DNA of 64,000 bases, taken from Fontibacillus puldeungensis. Lineage in GTDB: Bacteria > Bacillota > Bacilli > Paenibacillales > Paenibacillaceae. Positions 23,814-33,222 of this stretch are shown one piece after another (the first letter of the stretch is position 1; every line of letters starts with the position of its first letter). Location: the NCBI RefSeq assembly GCF_042678945.1, contig NZ_JBHTLM010000004.1:186001-250000 (forward strand), read 5' to 3'. The notes under the pieces are model-generated. The model was not told the origin of the DNA, did not search any database, and saw only the letters and a list, made by a program, of their open reading frames with translations. A program made the position numbers and the translations under genes.

Positions 23814-23867
23814 ATCAATTATCTAGCACCATGGTTGTTCCCTTAAATACTTAGGAGGATGAGAGAG

Positions 23868-26483
23868 ATGGCCGTTAAGAACGAAGTGGCGACAAAAGCT
23901 CAGCCGAATGCACAGGACTACATTCAAACTCTGATTGACAAAGCTAAGAAAGCTTCTGAAGCATTTATGAGCATGGATCAGGAGCAAATCGATAAGATTG
24001 TGCAAGCGATGGCTTTGGCTGGACTCGACAAACACATGCATCTTGCAAAACTGGCTGTTGAAGAAACTGGACGCGGCGTGTACGAAGATAAGATTATCAA
24101 GAACATGTTTGCGACCGAATACATCTGGCACAGCATTAAGTATGACAAAACGGTAGGCGTAATTGAAGATAACGATTTTGATAGCTTCCAAAAAATCGCT
24201 GAACCTGTCGGAATTATTATGGGTATTACTCCGGTAACGAACCCAACGTCCACCACGATCTTCAAATCTCTGATTGCCATTAAAACTCGTAACCCGATTA
24301 TTTTCGGTTTCCATCCATCCGCACAAGCTTGTAGTACGGAAGCCGCTAAAATTTTGCTCGAAGCAGCCGTGAAGCACGGAGCACCTGCTGACTGCATCCA
24401 ATGGATCGAAAATCCTTCGATGGATCGCACGAACGGACTGATGAACCACCCTGATGTAGCTTGTATTCTTGCAACTGGTGGTTCCGCAATGGTTAAAGCA
24501 GCATACAGCTGCGGCAAACCGGCTCTCGGCGTAGGTCCTGGTAACGTACCTTGCTTCATTGAAAAGAGTGCTAACCTGGATCAAGCTGTCAACGATTTGA
24601 TTCTCTCCAAAACGTTTGACAACGGTATGATCTGCGCTTCCGAGCAAGCGGTAATTATTGAAGAACCTGTCTTTGACCAAGTGAAAAAGAAAATGATTGC
24701 TAATGGCTGCTACTTTGTAAATAAAGAAGAAGCTGCAAAATTGACTGCTGGGGCAATCGTTGCTGATAAATGTGCAGTTAACCCTGCGATCGTAGGCCAA
24801 CCTGCTACGAAAATCGCTGAAATGTGCGGTATCGACGTACCGGCCGGCACGAAAATTCTCGTTGCCGAAATCGACGGCGTAGGGCCGAAATTCCCACTCT
24901 CTGCAGAAAAACTGAGCCCGGTTCTGGCTTGCTTCAAAGTTAAAAATGCAGAACAAGGTATCGAACGCGCTCTGGAAGTTGTTAGATTCGGCGGTATGGG
25001 TCACTCCTCGGTTATCCATTCGGACAACGAAGAAATCATCCAAAAATTCTCTGAAAGTATGCCAACTTGCCGTATTCTGGTGAACCAACCTTCTTCGCAA
25101 GGCGGTATCGGTGACATTTACAACACGAACCTGCCATCGCTGACACTCGGCTGCGGATCGTACGGACGCAACTCGACTTCGTCGAACGTAACGGCTGTCA
25201 ATCTGATCAACGTGAAAAGGGTGAATCGTCGTACCGTGAATATGCAATGGTTCAAAGTTCCTAGCAAAATTTATTTTGAGAAAAACTCGACCCAATACCT
25301 TGCTAAAATGCCGGACATCTCCCGCGTTATTATCGTAACTGACCCAATGATGGTTAAACTCGGATATGTGGCTAGAGTTGAGCACTATCTGCGTCAACGT
25401 CAAGTTCCAGTAGCGATCGAAATCTTCTCGGACGTTGAGCCAGATCCATCGACTACGACTGTAGAACGCGGTACGGAAATGATGGCTAAATTCCAGCCAG
25501 ACTGCATCATCGCACTCGGTGGCGGTTCTGCAATGGACGCTGCGAAAGGGATGTGGCTGTTCTACGAATATCCTGAAGAAGACTTCTTCAACCTGAAACA
25601 AAAATTCATGGATATCCGTAAACGTCTTTACAAATACCCACGCCTGGGCCAAAAAACGAAATTCGTGGCTATCCCAACGACTTCGGGTACAGGTTCAGAA
25701 GTTACCTCGTTTGCGGTTATTACCGACAAACTGAACGGCAACACGAAATATCCTTTGGCTGACTATGAATTGACGCCGGATGTAGCGATCATCGACCCTG
25801 AGTTTGTATACAGCTTGCCAAAATCGGCTGTTGCCGATACCGGTATGGACGTATTGACTCACGCTATCGAAGCTTATGTTTCGGTACTGGCTAACGACTA
25901 CACCGATGGCCTGGCGATCAAAGCGATTCAATTGGTATTCCAATACCTTGAAAAATCGGCTCTCGAAGGCGATAAACTGGCTCGTGAGAAAATGCATAAC
26001 GCTTCGACGATTGCTGGTATGGCGTTCTCTAACGCATTCCTGGGCATCAACCACAGCTTGGCGCATAAATGGGGCGGTGAATTCCATACTCCGCACGGTC
26101 GTACGAACGCGATTCTGCTGCCGCACGTTATCCGTTATAACGCTAAGAAACCTACGAAATTCGCAGCATGGCCTAAATATACACACTTCGTAGCTGACGA
26201 GCGTTACGCTGAAATCGCCCGCATTCTGGGCTTGCCGGCTCGCACTACAGAAGAAGGCGTGAAGAGCTTGATCAAAGCGATCCGCGAACTCAACAAAAAG
26301 CTTGGTATTCCTGAAACGTTCCAAGCTCTGGGCTTTGATGCTAAAGAATTCGAAAGCAAAGTCGATTACCTGGCTGACCGCGCCTTTGAAGACCAATGCA
26401 CCACGGCGAATCCGAAGCTGCCGCTCGTTACCGAGCTGGCTGAAGTATATCGCGACGGCTTCTACGGCAGATTTGAAGAATAA
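23868..26483 (+). CDS. adhE: bifunctional acetaldehyde-CoA / alcohol dehydrogenase
   Basis: 871-residue fermentation enzyme that turns acetyl-CoA to ethanol with two NADH. The N-terminal aldehyde dehydrogenase has the catalytic Cys in DNGMICASEQAV (near residue 250). The C-terminal iron-dependent alcohol dehydrogenase has IIALGGGSAMDAAKGMW, TSGTGSEVTSFAV, DTGMDVLTHAIEAY and the His ligands in NAFLGINHSLAHKWGGEFHTPHGRTNA. ATG 23868 has AGGAGG eight to ten bases upstream; an earlier ATG at 23859 is too close to it. AdhE forms spirosomes. Codon use is strongly biased, in line with high expression. It works with PflB, which makes the acetyl-CoA. Confidence 0.96.
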   Translation: MAVKNEVATKAQPNAQDYIQTLIDKAKKASEAFMSMDQEQIDKIVQAMALAGLDKHMHLAKLAVEETGRGVYEDKIIKNMFATEYIWHSIKYDKTVGVIEDNDFDSFQKIAEPVGIIMGITPVTNPTSTTIFKSLIAIKTRNPIIFGFHPSAQACSTEAAKILLEAAVKHGAPADCIQWIENPSMDRTNGLMNHPDVACILATGGSAMVKAAYSCGKPALGVGPGNVPCFIEKSANLDQAVNDLILSKTFDNGMICASEQAVIIEEPVFDQVKKKMIANGCYFVNKEEAAKLTAGAIVADKCAVNPAIVGQPATKIAEMCGIDVPAGTKILVAEIDGVGPKFPLSAEKLSPVLACFKVKNAEQGIERALEVVRFGGMGHSSVIHSDNEEIIQKFSESMPTCRILVNQPSSQGGIGDIYNTNLPSLTLGCGSYGRNSTSSNVTAVNLINVKRVNRRTVNMQWFKVPSKIYFEKNSTQYLAKMPDISRVIIVTDPMMVKLGYVARVEHYLRQRQVPVAIEIFSDVEPDPSTTTVERGTEMMAKFQPDCIIALGGGSAMDAAKGMWLFYEYPEEDFFNLKQKFMDIRKRLYKYPRLGQKTKFVAIPTTSGTGSEVTSFAVITDKLNGNTKYPLADYELTPDVAIIDPEFVYSLPKSAVADTGMDVLTHAIEAYVSVLANDYTDGLAIKAIQLVFQYLEKSALEGDKLAREKMHNASTIAGMAFSNAFLGINHSLAHKWGGEFHTPHGRTNAILLPHVIRYNAKKPTKFAAWPKYTHFVADERYAEIARILGLPARTTEEGVKSLIKAIRELNKKLGIPETFQALGFDAKEFESKVDYLADRAFEDQCTTANPKLPLVTELAEVYRDGFYGRFEE

Positions 26484-26504
26484 GTGAACAATAGGCAATG
26501 AAAA

Positions 26505-26566
26505 CGTGACAAATATCACCTAGAGTGATATTTGTCACAACTCTTTTATAGTGGTTAAGCTATGAT
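26505..26566 (+). promoter_or_regulatory. pflB promoter with two Fnr-type boxes forming one hairpin
   Basis: CGTGACAAATATCACC (26505-26520) and AGTGATATTTGTCACA (26524-26539) are both Fnr-like, 19 bp apart centre to centre. TATGAT (26561-26566) lies 21 bases after the second, whose centre is therefore near -41.5. The two are inverted copies, so GTGACAAATATCAC and GTGATATTTGTCAC also make a perfect 14-bp hairpin (26506-26519 with 26525-26538) that could act as adhE terminator. Confidence 0.7.
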
Positions 26567-26644
26567 TACAGTGTAAATGATCCCTCATACATTTATGATG
26601 GAAGTTACCCCGACGAATCCAGTTGGGCACAATTGTTGTCTGAG

Positions 26645-26662
26645 TTGTGAAAAGTATCACAA
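26645..26662 (+). promoter_or_regulatory. perfect Fnr/Rex palindrome in the pflB leader
   Basis: TTGTGAAAAGTATCACAA is TTGTGA-N6-TCACAA with perfect arms. It is about 80 bases after the predicted start and 76 before the pflB ATG. It fits both Fnr and Rex; the downstream place suggests repression or a second start. Confidence 0.6.
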
Positions 26663-26737
26663 ATTTTAAGGGATCACAATGGCGCGGATTAAAAATCCTT
26701 CAACCGCGACCAAATTATATAAATGGAGGGAATAAAG

Positions 26738-28999
26738 ATGTCGGTGATGGAAAAAGAAGTTCAAGAAGTGCAAAGCGCATGGAGAAGCTTTAAAAAAGGG
26801 AAATGGATGAAAGAGGTTAACACTCGCGATTTCATCGAAACCAACATTACATCTTATGTTGGTAATGATTCTTTCTTGGCTGGTCCGACAGCTAACACGA
26901 CAGCATTGTGGGATATCGTATCGAACCTGTCTAAGGAAGAAAGAGAAGCTGGCGGAGTGCTTGATGTGGACGTTAATAACCCTTCCACAATCACTTCTCA
27001 TACTCCGGGTTATTTGGATAAAGAGAAAGAACAAGTTGTTGGTGTTCAAGGTTCCAAGCCTTTCCAACGTACGATTCACCCGTTTGGTGGAATCAAGATG
27101 GTCATCAGCGCTTGTAAAGCATATGGCTTCGATTTGCCAACTGAAATCGTAGATATTTTTACGAAATTCCGCAAAACACATAACCAAGGCGTATTTGATG
27201 CTTATACTACTGACATGAGAGCTGCCCGTCATGCTGGGATTATTACTGGTCTTCCTGATGCTTACGGCCGTGGCCGGATCATTGGCGACTATCGTCGTCT
27301 TGCCCTGTATGGTGTGGATTTCCTAATAGAACAAAAGAAACAAGAACTGCTTAGCCTCGAAGTTGACACGATCGATGAAGATGTAATTCGTCTTCGCGAA
27401 GAATTGTCCGAACAAATTCGTGCACTTGGCGAGTTGAAAAAACTTGGCGAAATGTACGGCTTCGATATTTCGAGACCGGCTAACAACGCTAAAGAAGCTT
27501 TCCAATGGGTATACTTTGGTTACCTTGCAGCCGTTAAAGAACAAGACGGTGCGGCTATGTCGCTCGGCCGTGTATCTTCTTTCCTTGACGCCTACATTGA
27601 ACGCGACTTGGCTGAAGGAACATTGACAGAAGAAACTGCACAAGAATTGGTTGACCACTTTGTCATGAAGCTGCGTATCGTTAAATTCCTGAGAACTCCT
27701 GAATACAACGACCTGTTCAGCGGGGACCCTACTTGGGTAACTGAATCCATCGGCGGTATGTCGGTTAACGGTAAAACTCGCGTTACAAAGAACAGCTTCC
27801 GTTTCCTTCATACACTTTACAACCTTGGACCTGCTCCAGAACCAAACTTGACTGTACTTTGGTCCGAACGTTTGCCTGAAGCCTTCAAGAAATTCTGTGC
27901 TAAAGTATCGATCGAGACTAGCTCGATTCAATACGAAAACGATGACTTGATGCGTCCAATCTATGGCGACGACTACGGTATCGCTTGCTGCGTATCCGCT
28001 ATGGAAATCGGTAAACAAATGCAATTCTTCGGCGCTCGTGCCAACCTTGCTAAAGCTTTGCTGTACGCGATCAACGGTGGTAAAGACGAAAGATACGGCA
28101 CGCAAATCGGTCCGGATTTGCCAGCAATTACTTCTGAATATCTCGACTATGAAGAAGTTATGAAACGCTACAAACCAATGATGGAATGGCTGGCTAAATT
28201 GTATGTAAATACTTTGAACGTCATCCACTACATGCATGATAAATACTGCTATGAACGGATCGAAATGGCGCTGCATGACCGCGACATTCTCCGCACGATG
28301 GCTTGCGGTATCGCTGGTCTGTCGGTAGCTGCTGACTCGCTGAGCGCAATCAAATATGCGAAAGTTAAAGTCATCCGTAACGAAGCGGGCATCGCCGTTG
28401 ACTTCGAAACAGAAGGCGAATATCCTTGCTATGGTAACAACGATGATCGTGTTGACGAAATCGCGGTTGATCTGGTTAAAACCTTCATGGGTATGATTCG
28501 CAAACACAAAACTTACCGTAACGCATTGCCTACACAATCGATCTTGACGATCACTTCTAACGTCGTATATGGTAAGAAAACAGGTACTACACCAGATGGA
28601 CGTAAAGCGGGCGAACCATTTGCTCCTGGTGCTAACCCAATGCATGGACGTGACAAAAAAGGTGCCCTTGCATCCTTGAGTTCTGTTGCTAAACTGCCTT
28701 ATGAAGATAGCTTGGATGGTATTTCCAACACCTTCTCGATCGTTCCTAAGGCGCTTGGTAAAGAAACAGAATCTCGTCAATCGAACCTCGTATCGATGAT
28801 GGACGGCTACTTCGGCAGCATGGCTCATCACCTGAACGTCAACGTGTTTGACCGTGAAACTCTGCTTGATGCTATGGATCATCCGGAAAAATATCCGCAA
28901 TTGACCATTCGGGTATCTGGATATGCCGTTAACTTCATTAAATTGACTCGTGAACAACAACTGGAAGTTATCCATCGTACATTCCACGAAAAAATGTAA
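26738..28999 (+). CDS. pflB: formate acetyltransferase (pyruvate formate-lyase)
   Basis: 753-residue glycyl-radical enzyme that converts pyruvate and CoA to acetyl-CoA and formate under anoxia. The adjacent catalytic cysteines are in GIACCVSAMEIG (near residue 413), and the radical Gly is in TIRVSGYAVNF close to the C-terminus. Length is normal for the family. ATG 26738 is chosen because GGAGGG (26725-26730) is at good distance. It is followed by its activase pflA after 47 bases. Fnr-type sites upstream predict anaerobic induction. Confidence 0.97.
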   Translation: MSVMEKEVQEVQSAWRSFKKGKWMKEVNTRDFIETNITSYVGNDSFLAGPTANTTALWDIVSNLSKEEREAGGVLDVDVNNPSTITSHTPGYLDKEKEQVVGVQGSKPFQRTIHPFGGIKMVISACKAYGFDLPTEIVDIFTKFRKTHNQGVFDAYTTDMRAARHAGIITGLPDAYGRGRIIGDYRRLALYGVDFLIEQKKQELLSLEVDTIDEDVIRLREELSEQIRALGELKKLGEMYGFDISRPANNAKEAFQWVYFGYLAAVKEQDGAAMSLGRVSSFLDAYIERDLAEGTLTEETAQELVDHFVMKLRIVKFLRTPEYNDLFSGDPTWVTESIGGMSVNGKTRVTKNSFRFLHTLYNLGPAPEPNLTVLWSERLPEAFKKFCAKVSIETSSIQYENDDLMRPIYGDDYGIACCVSAMEIGKQMQFFGARANLAKALLYAINGGKDERYGTQIGPDLPAITSEYLDYEEVMKRYKPMMEWLAKLYVNTLNVIHYMHDKYCYERIEMALHDRDILRTMACGIAGLSVAADSLSAIKYAKVKVIRNEAGIAVDFETEGEYPCYGNNDDRVDEIAVDLVKTFMGMIRKHKTYRNALPTQSILTITSNVVYGKKTGTTPDGRKAGEPFAPGANPMHGRDKKGALASLSSVAKLPYEDSLDGISNTFSIVPKALGKETESRQSNLVSMMDGYFGSMAHHLNVNVFDRETLLDAMDHPEKYPQLTIRVSGYAVNFIKLTREQQLEVIHRTFHEKM

Positions 29000-29046
29000 T
29001 CTGGATTGTTGGAAACGGGCAACCAAAGAGGAAAGGGTGACGAAAG

Positions 29047-29787
29047 ATGCTTAAAGGCCGTATTCACTCATTGGAGACTTTTGGTACAGTTGATGGACCG
29101 GGTATTCGTTTCGTTCTCTTTATGCAAGGTTGTCTGCTGAAATGTCAATATTGCCACAATCCAGATACCTGGAGCTTGACGGAAGGCAAAGAAATGACTA
29201 CCGAGGAGGTATTGGCCGAGATCGAACCTTATCTCGGCTACTACCGCCCGTCAGGCGGCGGGTTGACGGTATCTGGCGGCGAAGCGACACTGCAAGCTCC
29301 GTTTGTTACCGAGCTGTTCAGCGAGGCGAAGAAACGGTGGAACCTTCATACAACACTTGATACGAACGGCTACAATGAAGGGGATAAAATCCGCGATTTG
29401 CTCGATGTCACCGATTTGGTGATGCTTGATATTAAGCATATCAACAACGAGAAGCACATCAAGCTTACCGGGAAACCGAACGACCGTATCCTGAACATGG
29501 CGCGGTGGCTTTCCGATCATGGACGGAGCATGTGGATTCGCCACGTATATGTTCCTGGTATTCATGACGACGAACAAGATCTGCTTGAGCTTGGAAGATT
29601 TATCGGCAGCTTGAAAGGCGTCGAAAAGTTTGAAATCCTCCCTTACCACGTTATGGGCATCTTTAAATGGCAGGAGCTCGGTTGGGATTACCCTCTTGAA
29701 GGGGTTGAGCCTCCGACAGACGAGGAAATCGAACGTGCTTACCGGATCATTCGTGAGGGGCAGCAGCAGGTAGCGGCTAGCAAGTAA
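29047..29787 (+). CDS. pflA: pyruvate formate-lyase activating enzyme
   Basis: 246-residue radical SAM enzyme that creates the glycyl radical on PflB. The cluster motif is in GCLLKCQYCHNPDTW (C-x3-C-x2-C), followed by SGGGLTVSGGEATLQ, the SAM-binding GGE segment. GAAAGGGTGACG precedes the ATG. Gene order pflB-pflA is usual, and both probably come from the pflB promoter. Confidence 0.96.
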   Translation: MLKGRIHSLETFGTVDGPGIRFVLFMQGCLLKCQYCHNPDTWSLTEGKEMTTEEVLAEIEPYLGYYRPSGGGLTVSGGEATLQAPFVTELFSEAKKRWNLHTTLDTNGYNEGDKIRDLLDVTDLVMLDIKHINNEKHIKLTGKPNDRILNMARWLSDHGRSMWIRHVYVPGIHDDEQDLLELGRFIGSLKGVEKFEILPYHVMGIFKWQELGWDYPLEGVEPPTDEEIERAYRIIREGQQQVAASK

Positions 29788-29810
29788 CGTAATTTTATAG
29801 AACCTTAACA

Positions 29811-29856
29811 AAAACGGTTAACCTTACACAATGTGTTTGGTTTAACCGTTTTTTTT
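29811..29856 (+). terminator. terminator of pflBA
   Basis: AAAACGGTTAA (29811-29821) pairs with TTAACCGTTTT (29842-29852) and a run of eight T follows. Confidence 0.9.
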
Positions 29857-29899
29857 GCGCTGTAGACGATATTATCCCCATTCTAGAAAAATGTCCTCC

Positions 29900-29928
29900 T
29901 TATCAAGGATAAAAACGCTTTCTATAAT
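29900..29928 (+). promoter_or_regulatory. promoter of the sugar ABC cluster with overlapping cre-like site
   Basis: TTATCA (29900-29905), 17 bases, TATAAT (29923-29928). TAAAAACGCTTTCT (29910-29923) fits the CcpA cre pattern TGWAANCGNTNWCA at 12 of 14 positions and fills the spacer, so glucose repression through CcpA is likely. Confidence 0.6.
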
Positions 29929-29972
29929 GAGGGTGTACCAAATCATACCGTTTTGGAGGAGGGTCAAGAAAT

Positions 29973-31358
29973 ATGAGAAAAAGTTTGCTGATGCTGCTGT
30001 CTGTCATTTTCGTTGCATCCGCACTGCTTGTGGGGTGTGGAAAATCCGGAAATAACACTTCCGTCAAGGAAGGGCAAGATGCGACAAACAAAGGGGAAGC
30101 CGGCACAGAATCGAAGGTGGAGAACAATGATCCGTTTGAAATTACGATCCGACACACGCAGGTAGGGGAATCCAAGAAGTTCCGCTTAGCCATGCTGCAG
30201 GATGTCGTGAAGCAAACAGAAGCGGCCGTTCCGGGCTTAACAATTAAGCTTGACGCTGTGGATTCGGAAGTAAACCGTAAAGAGAAGCTGCGCGGGGAAA
30301 TGGCCGCTGGGAAACCACCGGAAATTTTCGATGTGTTCGGCAGCCCGGATGCGGCGCTTTATGCGAAAGAAGGGCTGATGCTCGATTTGACGCCGATCAT
30401 TGATGAGCTTGGCATCAAAGATAAGTTCACGACTCTGGCTCCTTTCACGGTGGACGGGAAAGTATATGGGCTGCCGATCGGCGGCTCGATTGAAGGCTTT
30501 TTCTACAACAAGGAGTATTTCAAACAAAAAGGGCTCACGGTACCTAAAACGTTGGATCAACTGGAACAAATTGCTGAGAAAATTAAAGCCGATGGCAAAA
30601 TTCCTTTTGCGCAATCATCCAAGGACGCCTGGATCCCGCTGATGACGACGAACAATTTGTGGTCGTATTATGCCGGGCCGGAAGTCACTTACGGCTTCAA
30701 AACCGGCAAGACGAAATGGACCGATGAAAATATGGTCAAAGCGATCGCCAAGCACCAGGAATGGGTGAAGAAAGGATACTACAAAAAAGGCGAGCTTGGC
30801 CTTGAATACGCGGATATGAGAAACCAGATCATTACGGGTGAAGCGATCATGATGATGGATGGCTCCTGGGCCAACTCAGTCTTCCGAGATCCGGCGCAAG
30901 CCGGCGATATGGTGGGCAAAATTGGTTACTTTAATATGCCTCCCCTGCATGAAGGCGATCCGGTGATCGTGATGCAGGACGCGAATAACGGTTACGGGTT
31001 CTCCAACGCTGTAGCAGAAGACCCGCGGAAGCTGCAGGCGGTCAAAGAGTTCATCAAAAATATGTGGACGGAAGAAATGCAACTTAGAGGTCTGAAGGAA
31101 GACGGCGTGCTGCCGGCCATGAAGATGGATCTGGAGCAAATGAAAACGGCGTCCGACGATCCGCTTATGCAGGATATTTTCAAAGGAGTAAGCGAAATCG
31201 GAACCTCGTTCCCGGCGTTTGACGCGCTTGTCCAAGCGGAGGTCAACACGGCGCTCAGCCTGGGTATTCAGCAAATTATCGGTGGAGAAATTGAACCGGC
31301 CAAAATGCTGGAGAACGTGCAGGCCGCTCAGGATACGGCTAACGCAGCAGCAGAATAA
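29973..31358 (+). CDS. extracellular sugar-binding lipoprotein of an ABC transporter
   Basis: 461-residue family 1 solute-binding protein. A signal peptide ends in a lipobox (LLVGC, Cys22), followed by a Ser/Asn/Lys-rich linker and a binding domain with GKPPEIFDVFGSPDAAL, VYGLPIGGSIEGFFYNKEYF and the substrate-contact GEAIMMMDGSWA. GGAGGAGGG precedes the ATG. First gene of a cluster with two permeases, YesM/YesN and a hexosaminidase, so GlcNAc-containing oligosaccharides are a reasonable guess. No ATPase is encoded here; a shared MsmX-type ATPase is expected elsewhere. Confidence 0.9.
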   Translation: MRKSLLMLLSVIFVASALLVGCGKSGNNTSVKEGQDATNKGEAGTESKVENNDPFEITIRHTQVGESKKFRLAMLQDVVKQTEAAVPGLTIKLDAVDSEVNRKEKLRGEMAAGKPPEIFDVFGSPDAALYAKEGLMLDLTPIIDELGIKDKFTTLAPFTVDGKVYGLPIGGSIEGFFYNKEYFKQKGLTVPKTLDQLEQIAEKIKADGKIPFAQSSKDAWIPLMTTNNLWSYYAGPEVTYGFKTGKTKWTDENMVKAIAKHQEWVKKGYYKKGELGLEYADMRNQIITGEAIMMMDGSWANSVFRDPAQAGDMVGKIGYFNMPPLHEGDPVIVMQDANNGYGFSNAVAEDPRKLQAVKEFIKNMWTEEMQLRGLKEDGVLPAMKMDLEQMKTASDDPLMQDIFKGVSEIGTSFPAFDALVQAEVNTALSLGIQQIIGGEIEPAKMLENVQAAQDTANAAAE

Positions 31359-31446
31359 ACTTAAGCGATTGATAAATATATGCAAGGGCGTCACCCGCCT
31401 CAATCTGACGTGGGGGCGCCTTTGTTTCCAACTGGAGGTAATTGGC

Positions 31447-32331
31447 ATGAACAAAGCGCTCAGAAACCCGCTAATTTATAGTTTGTTTATACTCCCGGCC
31501 TTTGTTTTGTTTCTGGCTTTTTTTATTTACCCGATTTTTACGGCGATCAACAACAGCTTTACCAGCTGGAACGGGATCTCCAAGCATATCAACTACATCG
31601 GATTCGATAATTATGCGACCGCCTTCAAAGACCAAGCCTTTTGGAAATCAGTGATGAACAATGTGTACTTTATTTTGTTCTCCTGCTTTATACAGGTGCC
31701 TATTATCATTTTTTTCTCGTTATTGATCGCAAACGTCAAGCGGCTGAAAGGATTGTACAAGACGGCGGTGTTTATGCCTTCTATCATGTCTACCGCAGTG
31801 ATCGGCATTTTGTGGGGGTTTATTTACAATCCGGACTTTGGGCTGATGAATGAAGTGCTTGGCGTGTTCGGAATTCCGCCGGTTTACTGGTTGTCCGATA
31901 AAAATTGGGCGATGATTTCTATCCTGATCACCAACGCCTGGCAGTGGACCGGATTCTACATTGTCATGGTGCTGGCGGCGATTTTATCCATCCCGAAAGA
32001 ACTGGATGAAGCGGCGGCTATTGATGGCGCAAACGGCATTCAGCGGGCGGTAAAAATCACGATTCCGCTGATTATGCCGATTATCTCCGTCGTGGTCATG
32101 CTAAGCGTAGCTGGCGCGATGAAGGCGGCGGATATCGTGCTGGTGATGACCAAAGGCGGCCCGGCCGGATCGACCGACGTGATGGCGACGTATATGATCA
32201 GGTACGCAATCACCAGTTTCCGCCATGGGTTCGGCAACGCCATTGCGGTGCTTATTTTTGTTTTTACGATTATCATTACCGTAGCGTATCAACTGCTTAT
32301 CGCAAGACGCACAGAAAGGGTTGAATACTGA
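31447..32331 (+). CDS. sugar ABC transporter permease 1 (MalF/UgpA type)
   Basis: 294 residues with six predicted membrane helices. The first begins at IYSLFILPAFVLFLAFFIYP, and the cytoplasmic EAA loop reads ELDEAAAIDGANGIQRAVKITIPLI. ATG 31447 follows CTGGAGG; the frame is open further upstream but that part overlaps the binding-protein gene. Its stop overlaps the next ATG (TGATG). Confidence 0.92.
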   Translation: MNKALRNPLIYSLFILPAFVLFLAFFIYPIFTAINNSFTSWNGISKHINYIGFDNYATAFKDQAFWKSVMNNVYFILFSCFIQVPIIIFFSLLIANVKRLKGLYKTAVFMPSIMSTAVIGILWGFIYNPDFGLMNEVLGVFGIPPVYWLSDKNWAMISILITNAWQWTGFYIVMVLAAILSIPKELDEAAAIDGANGIQRAVKITIPLIMPIISVVVMLSVAGAMKAADIVLVMTKGGPAGSTDVMATYMIRYAITSFRHGFGNAIAVLIFVFTIIITVAYQLLIARRTERVEY

Positions 32332-33158
32332 TGAGAGTGTTGAAAAAATCGATCCCACACTTTTTCCTTATGGCGTATTTGCTCGTCATCCTGTATCCTT
32401 TCTTGTTCGTATTGTTCTCTTCGCTGAAAAGCGATAATCAGGCGATCGCTGCAAATCCGTTTGGTCCGCCGTCTGCAATCATATTTGATAACTACGTCAA
32501 CGCCTGGGTGAACGCGAAAATCAGCACCTATTTTTTTAACAGCTTGTATATCGGTGTATTATCGGCCTGCTTATCCATAGGCTTTGCGGCTATGCTAGCT
32601 TTTGCGGTGACGCGGATGCGATATAACCGGGTAAGTGCAGTAGTGTTTCAGCTCATTCTGCTCGGCATGCTGATTCCGAACAATTCCCTGCTGCTGCCGA
32701 TCTATGGGATCATGCGTACGTTGGGCATTCTCGATACTCACATGGCGCTCATTTTGCCCTATGTGGCGAACGCAATCCCGTTTTCGGTCATTATCCTGGC
32801 CGCCTTCATGCGCTCACTCCCCGGCGAAATTGAGGAAGCTGCCGTCATGGACGGATTAAAGTCCACGGGGTTGTTTGCCAAAATCATCATTCCGCTGACT
32901 ATACCGGCGATCGTTACCGTATTCATCATCAATTTTTTGGGGAACTGGAACGAGTTTTTGCTGGCGAACTATTTTCTGTCGAGCGATGAGTTAAGAACGC
33001 TTCCGGTAGGGATGGTTGGTTTCCGCGACGCTTACAACACGAACTACGCGCAAATGTCGGCCGGGATTGTGTTCAGCGTCTTGCCGGTAATGATCATCTA
33101 TGCGGTGTTGCAGGAAAAAATTATTGAAGGAGTTACGGCCGGGAGCGTTAAAGGTTAA
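32331..33158 (+). CDS. sugar ABC transporter permease 2 (MalG/UgpE type)
   Basis: 275 residues, six membrane helices, with the EAA loop EIEEAAVMDGLKSTGLFAKIIIPLTIPA. Translationally coupled to permease 1 by a one-base overlap. The pair forms the membrane pore for the binding protein at 29973. Confidence 0.92.
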   Translation: MRVLKKSIPHFFLMAYLLVILYPFLFVLFSSLKSDNQAIAANPFGPPSAIIFDNYVNAWVNAKISTYFFNSLYIGVLSACLSIGFAAMLAFAVTRMRYNRVSAVVFQLILLGMLIPNNSLLLPIYGIMRTLGILDTHMALILPYVANAIPFSVIILAAFMRSLPGEIEEAAVMDGLKSTGLFAKIIIPLTIPAIVTVFIINFLGNWNEFLLANYFLSSDELRTLPVGMVGFRDAYNTNYAQMSAGIVFSVLPVMIIYAVLQEKIIEGVTAGSVKG

Positions 33159-33222
33159 CGACGACCGTGGTAATATAAGGATAGTTATTAGAAGTAGTCG
33201 TTAAGCTGGGAGCTGCCGCCAA

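Noticed and set aside
23823..25652. open frame of about 600 codons antisense to adhE
   Set aside because: The sense gene is beyond doubt, and the antisense protein is rich in Phe, His and Arg with no known motif. Strong codon bias of the sense strand removes stops on the other strand.
27323..29026. open frame of about 570 codons antisense to pflB
   Set aside because: Same effect of codon bias; no SD, no motif, and it overlaps a certain gene entirely.
31219..31446. 76-codon extension of the first sugar permease
   Set aside because: It lies inside the binding-protein gene in another frame; ATG 31447 has a good SD and the membrane helix begins there.
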